Assembly: GCA_913052655.1 (NCBI GenBank)
Contig: CAJXFN010000033.1
Location: 1-11,910 of the forward strand
Length of the DNA stretch: 11,910 nt
Source of the DNA: an uncultured Flavobacteriales bacterium
GTDB taxonomy: Bacteria > Bacteroidota > Bacteroidia > Flavobacteriales > BACL11
Direction: 5' to 3'
The notes beneath the pieces were generated by a model. It worked only from the letters and a program-made list of their open reading frames with translations, searched no databases and was not told where the DNA came from. This document shows, in pieces, positions 6,224-11,910 of the stretch. The translations under genes and the position numbers were made by a program. How positions within the stretch are numbered: position 1 is the first letter of the stretch; every line of letters starts with the position of its first letter.

Positions 6224-7258
6224 ATGATTTTCCAAAATACAATTATAGAGTGGTACCATAAAAATAAAAGAGATTTACCATGGAGAAATACGACAGATCC
6301 GTATAAAGTTTGGATTTCAGAAATTATTTTACAACAAACAAAGGTATCTCAGGGATTACCATATTATAACAGATTTATAACGGAGTTTCCTTCAATAACT
6401 GATTTAGCGAATGCAAAAGAAGATCAAGTGTTGAAATTATGGCAAGGATTAGGATATTATTCTAGAGCAAGAAATCTTCACTTTACAGCAAAATTAATCA
6501 GAGATAAGTATAATTCCATTTTTCCCTCAGATTATAATAGTATAATACAGTTAAAAGGAGTAGGAGACTATACATCTTCAGCAATATCTTCCTTCTGTTT
6601 TAAACTTCCATATGCAGTATTAGATGGGAATGTTTTTAGGCTTCTTAGTAGATATTTTGCTATAGATACTCCAATTGATTCAAGTGCTGGCAAACAAATA
6701 TTTAAGAAAATATCTCAAGAATTAATTTGCTACAAAAATCCAGACATCTATAATCAAGCAATAATGGAATTCGGAGCTGTTCAATGTCTTCCAAAAAATC
6801 CATCATGTTCAGAATGTGTTTTAAATTCTTCGTGTAAGTCATATGGTACAGATTTGGTAAAATTACTTCCAATAAAGAGTAAGTCATTAAAAGTATCAAA
6901 TAAATATTTTAATTACATAATTTTTATTTCTGGCAACAACACATTTATTCATAAAAGGAATATTGGAATTTGGAAATCGTTATATCAGTTCCCATTAATT
7001 GAGGGTAATTATTCATTTAATGAAATACAGAATTTACAAAAATGGAATGAATTGGTCAAGGATCAAAATCCAAGTTTAAGATTTTCTTCTTTACAAATTC
7101 AACATAAATTGTCTCATCAATTAATTCATGCTGTTTTTCATCATGTTGAAGTGAAAGACGTTATTTCTGAAAAATATTTAAAGATCAAGTGGTCTAAACT
7201 AGATGAATACCCCCTGCCAAGATTGATCGATAAATACTTGGAAAGTTTGAAAAAGTAA
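6224..7258 (+). CDS. mutY: A/G-specific adenine DNA glycosylase MutY
   Basis: MutY removes adenine mispaired with 8-oxoguanine or guanine in base-excision repair. From ATG 6224 the protein is 344 residues. Family landmarks are the catalytic Glu in WISEIILQQTKV (E33), the helix-hairpin-helix LKGVGDYTSSAI (about 110-121) and the catalytic Asp in VLDGNVFRLL (D134). The four [4Fe-4S] cysteines have the MutY spacing C-x6-C-x2-C-x5-C in CLPKNPSCSECVLNSSC (C188 to C204). The C-terminal NUDIX-like domain that senses 8-oxoG is present, with HKLSHQLIHAVFHHVEV. An in-frame TTG at 6197 would add nine residues. I prefer 6224 because MIFQNTIIEWYHKNKRDLPWR matches where MutY normally begins. It heads the mutY-ssb-gldE-gldD block. 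Confidence 0.96.
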   Translation: MIFQNTIIEWYHKNKRDLPWRNTTDPYKVWISEIILQQTKVSQGLPYYNRFITEFPSITDLANAKEDQVLKLWQGLGYYSRARNLHFTAKLIRDKYNSIFPSDYNSIIQLKGVGDYTSSAISSFCFKLPYAVLDGNVFRLLSRYFAIDTPIDSSAGKQIFKKISQELICYKNPDIYNQAIMEFGAVQCLPKNPSCSECVLNSSCKSYGTDLVKLLPIKSKSLKVSNKYFNYIIFISGNNTFIHKRNIGIWKSLYQFPLIEGNYSFNEIQNLQKWNELVKDQNPSLRFSSLQIQHKLSHQLIHAVFHHVEVKDVISEKYLKIKWSKLDEYPLPRLIDKYLESLKK

Positions 7259-7278
7259 AAAATAAAAATGTATATTTG
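7246..7278 (+). promoter_or_regulatory. Candidate promoter for ssb
   Basis: TTTG at 7246-7249, a 21-bp spacer, and TATATTTG at 7271-7278 (exact -7 consensus). As I recall, Flavobacterium promoters accept spacers of roughly 17-23 bp. Transcription would start near 7282, about 12 nt before the ssb ATG at 7294. The -33 part lies in the last codons of mutY. Confidence 0.5.
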
Positions 7279-7293
7279 TGGAAAATAATCATT

Positions 7294-7719
7294 ATGGCCG
7301 GAGTAAATAAGGTAATTTTAATAGGTAATCTTGGCAAAGACCCTGAAGTTAGACATTTAGACAATGGAGTTGCTGTTGCAAATTTCTCTTTAGCTACGAC
7401 AGAATCATATACTAATAAGCAGGGTGATAGAGTAAATCAAACAGAATGGCATAATATTGTATTGTGGAGAGGGCTAGCTGATATTGCTGAAAAGTATCTT
7501 AAAAAAGGAAATTCTGTATATATTGAAGGAAAAATTTCTACTAGAAAATGGGAGGATAAAGAAGGTATTGCTAGATATTCTACAGATATCATTGCTGATA
7601 AGATGACTATGTTAGGATCAAAACAAGGAAATACACCTTCTTCGATCCCTAATCAAGATACGGAAACATCTACACAAGAACCTCTTGAGGAGTCAGGTAA
7701 TGATGATTTACCATTTTAA
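7294..7719 (+). CDS. ssb: Single-stranded DNA-binding protein
   Basis: SSB coats single-stranded DNA in replication, repair and recombination and recruits partner proteins through its acidic tail. From ATG 7294 it has 141 residues: an OB fold starting MAGVNKVILIGNLGKDPEVR, the conserved TEWHNIVLW strand, and the LKKGNSVYIEGKISTRKW block. A flexible Ser/Thr/Gln-rich linker follows, and then the partner-binding tip DDLPF. A TTG at 7276 would extend the frame by six residues. It lies within the -7 box of the likely promoter, and SSB normally starts close to GVNKV, so 7294 is chosen. gldE starts 10 bp downstream, so ssb, gldE and gldD are probably co-transcribed. Confidence 0.96.
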   Translation: MAGVNKVILIGNLGKDPEVRHLDNGVAVANFSLATTESYTNKQGDRVNQTEWHNIVLWRGLADIAEKYLKKGNSVYIEGKISTRKWEDKEGIARYSTDIIADKMTMLGSKQGNTPSSIPNQDTETSTQEPLEESGNDDLPF

Positions 7720-7729
7720 TGTATAAATT

Positions 7730-9049
7730 TTGGCAGTAGACCCCCTTCCCGTACTTTTAAATACAGTATCAGTTGAAATAAATGATTTAACTATAGGTCT
7801 AATTATTGGTACAATAATTGTATTTATTCTTATTTTTCTATCTGCTTTAATTTCAGGTTCTGAGGTTTCTTTTTTTTCATTAAATTCTAAAAATTTAGAG
7901 GATCTTTCTGAAATTGATGAGAAAAAAGAAGAGCAGATCAGAAGTTTATTGTCTAAACCAAACAAATTATTAGCTACCATACTTATTACAAATAATTTTA
8001 TAAATGTTGCTATAATTATTCTTTCATCTTATTTAACGTCAAATATCTTTGATTTTTCTTCTTCCAAAACTTTTCAATTTATTGTTCAAGTCATAGTTAT
8101 TACATTTATATTAGTATTGTTAGGAGAAATTACTCCAAAGGTATACGCAAAACAGAATGCAGTTTTGTTTAGTAAAAGAATGGCTTCTTTAATAAAGTTT
8201 TTTGAAACTATATTTTCGCCATTTTCATCAATATTAATTAAAACAAGTTCTTTTATAGATAAAAGATTAAAACAAAAATCTTTAGATATTTCTATGGAAG
8301 AAATCTCTCAGGCAATAGAATTAGCTAGTGACGGAGATCAATTAGAAGAAGAAAAAAAGATTTTAAAAAGTATTGTAGAGTTTGGAAATATTGATGTTAG
8401 AGAAATTATGAAACCTAGGATAGATGTTGTTTCTTTAGAGAAAAATGTTTCTTTTGATCAGGTTTTAAATCTCATAGTGTCCTCTTCATATTCTAGGATA
8501 CCTGTGTATGAAGATTCATTTGACAATATTCATGGAGTATTATACATAAAAGATCTAATACCTCATATATCCTCAAAAAATGTTGACTGGAATTCAATTT
8601 GTCATGAGGCTTTGTTTGTTCCGGAAACAAAAAAAATTAATGATCTGTTAAAAGAATTTCAGGAAAAGAAAATTCATTTAGCAATTGTTGTTGATGAATA
8701 TGGGGGAACATCAGGGATTGTTACTTTAGAGGATGTATTAGAAGAAATTGTTGGAGAGATAAATGATGAGTTTGATGATGATGGAAATCAATATTCAAAA
8801 TTAGATAGTGATAACTTTGTTTTTGAAGCAAAAATATCAATAAATGATTTTCTTAAAGTTGTTGAAGGAGAAACGGATTATTTTGATGAAATAAAGGGAG
8901 ATGCGGACACTATTGCAGGTTTGATAATTGAAAGAACAGGTATTATTCCTAAAATTTCAGAGAAGGTTGATTTTCCTCCATATACTTTTTTTATAGAATC
9001 TGCTGATGAGAGAAAGATTAATAGAGTAAAAGTACATATTCATAGATGA
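7730..9049 (+). CDS. gldE: GldE, CNNM/CBS/CorC-type membrane protein of gliding motility
   Basis: GldE is the hemolysin-C/CorC-like inner-membrane partner of GldD in Flavobacterium gliding and T9SS function. The 439 residues hold a CNNM/DUF21 membrane domain (about 20-200, with clear helices near 21-43, 81-103 and 115-136). Next come two CBS domains (about 220-278, with SYSRIPVYED, and 290-342, with VVDEYGGTSGIVTLEDVLEE) and a C-terminal CorC_HlyC domain (about 358-437, with DADTIAGLIIERTG). The start is taken as TTG 7730. The frame is closed just upstream by TAA 7724-7726, and the next ATG is far inside the protein. Family members often begin with a DP-rich stretch like the DPLP here. The stop TGA overlaps the gldD ATG (ATGA, 9046-9049), a sign of translational coupling. 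Confidence 0.92.
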   Translation: MAVDPLPVLLNTVSVEINDLTIGLIIGTIIVFILIFLSALISGSEVSFFSLNSKNLEDLSEIDEKKEEQIRSLLSKPNKLLATILITNNFINVAIIILSSYLTSNIFDFSSSKTFQFIVQVIVITFILVLLGEITPKVYAKQNAVLFSKRMASLIKFFETIFSPFSSILIKTSSFIDKRLKQKSLDISMEEISQAIELASDGDQLEEEKKILKSIVEFGNIDVREIMKPRIDVVSLEKNVSFDQVLNLIVSSSYSRIPVYEDSFDNIHGVLYIKDLIPHISSKNVDWNSICHEALFVPETKKINDLLKEFQEKKIHLAIVVDEYGGTSGIVTLEDVLEEIVGEINDEFDDDGNQYSKLDSDNFVFEAKISINDFLKVVEGETDYFDEIKGDADTIAGLIIERTGIIPKISEKVDFPPYTFFIESADERKINRVKVHIHR

Positions 9050-9609
9050 AAAAACTAATAATTATCTTATTTATATTTTTTTTAGTTATCAGTCTATATT
9101 TGTATATAACAAAACATGAGTATTATATTCCAAAGCCAGAGGCGCTTGTTAAAATAGAACTGCCAGAAAGTAGGACTTCTTTTTATACAGATGAAAAAAT
9201 ATCATTTAAATACTCTAATTCCACCTCTGTGAAGTTAAAAGATAATTTTTATTTACTTAATTATCCTCAGTATTCATCTTCTATTTCATTTAAGATAACA
9301 CCTCTTTTAGATTTTGATAAAGAACTTTATAATTTTGAAAATTCTATTTCAGTGCATGAAAAGCAAGGTGCGTATATTAATGCTAATATAATTCAAGATA
9401 CATCAGAAAATATTTATGGAGTTTTATGTTATTTGGAGGGCAATAAGATTGCTACCTCTTCTCAGTTCTTTGTAACGGATAGTACGAACTTTTTTGTACG
9501 CGGAGGATTAGATTTTGATTGTGCAATCTCCCCTGAAATTGAGGTTCAGAATATTATAATGAAACAAGAGATTCTCAAATTTATTCAATCCTTAAAGTGG
9601 GTAAACTAA
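9046..9609 (+). CDS. gldD: GldD-family gliding motility protein
   Basis: GldD is an exported protein needed for gliding and, in Flavobacterium, usually listed as a lipoprotein. This 187-residue protein matches the family in its IPKPEALVKIELPE segment (28-41), the LLNYPQYSSSI block (70-80) and the SQFFVTDSTNFFVRGGLDF block (139-157). It ends near SLKWVN like other members. The N-terminus is MKKL plus a hydrophobic stretch to about residue 21. The only cysteines are C128 and C159, so the lipobox cysteine expected near residue 20 is missing. It may therefore be a single-pass anchored protein. It overlaps gldE by 4 bp and is followed 18 bp later by an EamA transporter gene. Confidence 0.88.
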   Translation: MKKLIIILFIFFLVISLYLYITKHEYYIPKPEALVKIELPESRTSFYTDEKISFKYSNSTSVKLKDNFYLLNYPQYSSSISFKITPLLDFDKELYNFENSISVHEKQGAYINANIIQDTSENIYGVLCYLEGNKIATSSQFFVTDSTNFFVRGGLDFDCAISPEIEVQNIIMKQEILKFIQSLKWVN

Positions 9610-9627
9610 TAATACTAAACTTAATGA

Positions 9628-10506
9628 ATGAGTTCATCTTATAAAAATTATTTTATTTTAATAATACTATCTGTAATTTGGGGTAGTTCTTTTATTCTGA
9701 TGAAAAGAGGCTTAGAGGAGTATACGGACATGCAAGTTGCAGCTCTTAGACTATTTATTGCATTTCTATCATTGGTTCCATTTTTGTATCCAGCTTTAAA
9801 GAAATTGAAAAAGAAAAATATTATTCCTCTATTTATTACTGGAGTAATTGGGAATGGGATTCCAGCTTTCTTATTTACAAAAGCACAAACTACATTAGAA
9901 AGTTCTTTTGTTGGTATGTTAAATTCATTAACTCCCATATTCACCTTATTTTTAGGTATATATTTTTTTAATACAAAACCTTCTATTTCAAATATATCAG
10001 GGGTAATAATTGGATTTTTAGGAGCAATTTTATTATATCTATCAGAGGTATCTAGCTTATATACAATTAATGTTAGTGTGTTTTTAGTTGTTTTTGCGTG
10101 TTTGTTTTATGGAGCCTCTGTAAATGTTATCCAAAAATATCTAGCAGAAATGAATCCTATTGATATTTCCGCTATAGCTTTTTTATATATTGGTCCTTTT
10201 GCTGGATATTATATTTTTTCAACAGATTTTGTTGAAATAGCTTCTACTAAAAATGGACTATATTCATTAGGATATATCACAATTTTAGCTATTTTAGGTA
10301 CATCTTTCTCAGTGGTGTTATTTAACAAATTAATAAAGGATACTTCCGCAATATTCGCTGCTTCTGTAACTTATCTTATACCAATTGTTGCGATTCTATG
10401 GGGTGTATTAGAAGATGAACCTATTAAGTATAAACACTATATTGGTATTTGTATTATTCTATGCGGAGTGTATTTAGTAAATAAAAAGAAATCTAATCTA
10501 GAATAA
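9628..10506 (+). CDS. EamA/DMT-family permease
   Basis: A 292-residue membrane protein of the drug/metabolite transporter superfamily, with about ten hydrophobic helices in two EamA halves (about 8-137 and 148-286). The first half opens with VIWGSSFILMKRGLE, a common EamA start. Each half ends in a helix pattern such as SNISGVIIGFLGAILLYLSE or HYIGICIILCGVYLV. The substrate is unknown; relatives move amino acids, nucleotides or other metabolites. The start is ATG 9628. An overlapping ATG at 9624 is in another frame and soon stops. It follows gldD by 18 bp and may be read through from that operon. Its last 14 bp overlap the end of the minus-strand protease gene. Confidence 0.88.
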   Translation: MSSSYKNYFILIILSVIWGSSFILMKRGLEEYTDMQVAALRLFIAFLSLVPFLYPALKKLKKKNIIPLFITGVIGNGIPAFLFTKAQTTLESSFVGMLNSLTPIFTLFLGIYFFNTKPSISNISGVIIGFLGAILLYLSEVSSLYTINVSVFLVVFACLFYGASVNVIQKYLAEMNPIDISAIAFLYIGPFAGYYIFSTDFVEIASTKNGLYSLGYITILAILGTSFSVVLFNKLIKDTSAIFAASVTYLIPIVAILWGVLEDEPIKYKHYIGICIILCGVYLVNKKKSNLE

Positions 10507-11910
10507 TTCTTTTTTCAACTCTTCCATCCTCATAAATATAAAATAGGGGAGTATTTTTATTCTCTAACGATTCTCTTCCTAACACATCAACTATTTTTAA
10601 TAATTTCTTTTTAGATGATAAGTTGTTAATATTTGTTATAGTTGTATTTATATTTAAATTGTCAATAAATAAATTATTTTCATATTGATTGACATTCCTG
10701 AATTTTAAAACAATGTCATCTTGATTTAGATAATTCAATAATGAAATACTCTCAAATTTCCAGTCATTTGTACCAGTAGGTATCCAGTTGTATCCGTGAT
10801 AAACAGGGCTAGTTGTTACTAAATTAGTTCCTGCTTTTTCCCAAATTTTTGTCCATGTTATACCGCAGTCCTCAGAGATATAAATAATTAATGTGTCCGA
10901 CCAATTTTGAGATAAATTAGGATTTGTCCATAATGTGTAAGCATAGTGAAAATTAAGATATGCTGAATTTGCATTAGATAAATTTACTGATGGTAATATA
11001 AAATCATCATATGTTCCATTTGCAGCGTATTCTGCGTTATTTATATATATAGATTTAGAGCTGCTGTATCCAGCTAATTCATTAATTTCCCATGTTTTGT
11101 CTCCATCATCATTTACTATTGTCCAATTATTTGGAATTGAATTAATTTGAAAATCTTCAATTATTGGGATGTTAATTGATCCACAATCACAATTAGCTAA
11201 GCAGTTATTTAAATCCGTATAAGTTCCATTTCCATTATTTGGATCAATACAATTTCCATTAACGCAGTTCCATGAAGGAGTTGGGGGCGTATTAGAGCAT
11301 AAATTGTGATTTAATAAGTTTGGTCTATATTGATTAATTGCTGAAATCATTCTATTTTTTTGCCCATTTGTAAACATATTCATACACGCATCATTTGTAT
11401 AGTCCATATAGTTCATAAACATATCCCCATTAGAGTTTGTTGTGTTACAACTATTCGCATTATGAGGAAATGATGGACAACTATAATTAGCTTCTTCTTG
11501 AATCGGTGTGTCATTTACATTATCGTTTCCACAGTTACCAAATGAACCCCATACATGATCTAAATTTAACCAATGTCCAACTTCATGTGTTGCTGTTCTC
11601 CCTTTGTTATAAGGAGCTTGAACAACTCCTGTATTACCAAAATATCGATAACCAACAACTACACCATCATTTGGGTTATTAAACCCTGATGGAGGGGTAG
11701 CGTATCCTAAAATACCTCCACTTAAATCACAAACCCAAATATTAAGATAATCATCTTGAGGCCATGGGTCTATACCACCACTTGAGCTAGATTTCATGCC
11801 ATCATTTTGAATAGAAAAAGATGTTTGTGATGTTTGAGTTCTAGTAATTCCAGTGGTAAAATTTCCGTTTGGATCTGTATTCGCAAGACAAAATTCAATT
11901 TCAGTATCAG
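10493..11910 (-). CDS. Secreted M43-family zinc metalloprotease, partial, with T9SS sorting domain
   Basis: The C-terminal 471 residues are present; the frame stays open to the right edge, so signal peptide and propeptide lie outside. The protease core has the zinc site HEVGHWLNLDH (bases 11555-11587; His, His, His plus catalytic Glu) and the Met-turn MNYMDYTNDACMNMF, as in M43 (cytophagalysin/pappalysin) enzymes. An Asn replaces the usual Gly of HExxHxxGxxH, which I recall in other Bacteroidota M43 proteins. A Cys-rich link (CVNGNCIDP) follows. Next is a jelly-roll domain of the choice-of-anchor J type, from PIIEDFQ to LFIDNLNI. The end is a type A T9SS sorting domain (KIVDVLGRES to VEKRIILD). 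It is probably exported by T9SS to degrade proteins outside the cell. It converges with the EamA gene, overlapping by 14 bp. Confidence 0.92.
   Translation of the reverse strand, partial: DTEIEFCLANTDPNGNFTTGITRTQTSQTSFSIQNDGMKSSSSGGIDPWPQDDYLNIWVCDLSGGILGYATPPSGFNNPNDGVVVGYRYFGNTGVVQAPYNKGRTATHEVGHWLNLDHVWGSFGNCGNDNVNDTPIQEEANYSCPSFPHNANSCNTTNSNGDMFMNYMDYTNDACMNMFTNGQKNRMISAINQYRPNLLNHNLCSNTPPTPSWNCVNGNCIDPNNGNGTYTDLNNCLANCDCGSINIPIIEDFQINSIPNNWTIVNDDGDKTWEINELAGYSSSKSIYINNAEYAANGTYDDFILPSVNLSNANSAYLNFHYAYTLWTNPNLSQNWSDTLIIYISEDCGITWTKIWEKAGTNLVTTSPVYHGYNWIPTGTNDWKFESISLLNYLNQDDIVLKFRNVNQYENNLFIDNLNINTTITNINNLSSKKKLLKIVDVLGRESLENKNTPLFYIYEDGRVEKRIILD

Noticed and set aside
7708..7980. 90-codon minus-strand frame across the start of gldE
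   Set aside because: Shadow of the ssb end and the gldE membrane domain; no family resemblance.
9648..9944. 98-codon minus-strand frame
   Set aside because: Antisense to the first half of the EamA permease; a shadow of hydrophobic codons.
10500..10515. Possible terminator AGAATAATTCT followed by T-run after the EamA gene
   Set aside because: The stem has at most 4-5 A/T-rich pairs with almost no loop, so it would not be stable.
1..11910. Mobile elements, CRISPR arrays, tRNA or rRNA genes
   Set aside because: I looked for direct-repeat arrays, transposase motifs, terminal inverted repeats and cloverleaf-like stretches and saw none; gene order is that of core chromosome.

Overview
The window reads as an AT-rich chromosomal segment of a Bacteroidota member, most likely an uncultured or marine Flavobacteriales bacterium. 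Five things support this. The order mutY-ssb-gldE-gldD is the one known around the gliding-motility genes of Flavobacterium. The Rne/Rng ribonuclease and HU protein are of the Bacteroidota type. A secreted M43 protease ends in a type IX secretion (T9SS) type A sorting domain. Promoter-like boxes match the Bacteroidota consensus (TTG/TTTG, then TAnnTTTG). Shine-Dalgarno sequences are almost absent. TAA, TAG and TGA all act as stops, so the code is standard.

Layout. 1-692 (-): N-terminal half of class II fumarase, cut by the window edge. 754-897 (+): a small one-helix membrane protein. 894-2813 (-): a tight recX-prfB-arsC-like run with gaps of 13 and 5 bp. 2861-4129 (+): an MFS transporter, divergent from recX. 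4126-6093 (-): hupB-like HU gene, a 28-residue very basic ORF, then an RNase E/G-family gene. 6224-9609 (+): mutY, ssb, gldE and gldD; gldE and gldD overlap by 4 bp. 9628-10506 (+): an EamA/DMT transporter. 10493-11910 (-): C-terminal 471 residues of a secreted M43 metalloprotease, cut by the window edge. No stretch above about 200 bp lacks a gene. I saw no tRNA, rRNA, CRISPR array, insertion sequence or phage gene.

Functional themes. Most of the window is housekeeping: TCA cycle (fumC), translation termination (prfB), DNA repair and recombination control (recX, mutY, ssb), nucleoid structure (HU) and RNA processing (RNase E/G). The gldE-gldD pair belongs to gliding and T9SS biology, and the neighbouring protease is a likely T9SS cargo. 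I do not see a clear new multi-gene system. The items most worth checking are the 28-residue Lys/Arg-rich ORF between HU and the RNase gene, TATTTTTG boxes lying 4-5 nt before three start codons (possible leaderless mRNAs), a prfB without the usual programmed frameshift stop, and a GldD without a lipobox cysteine.
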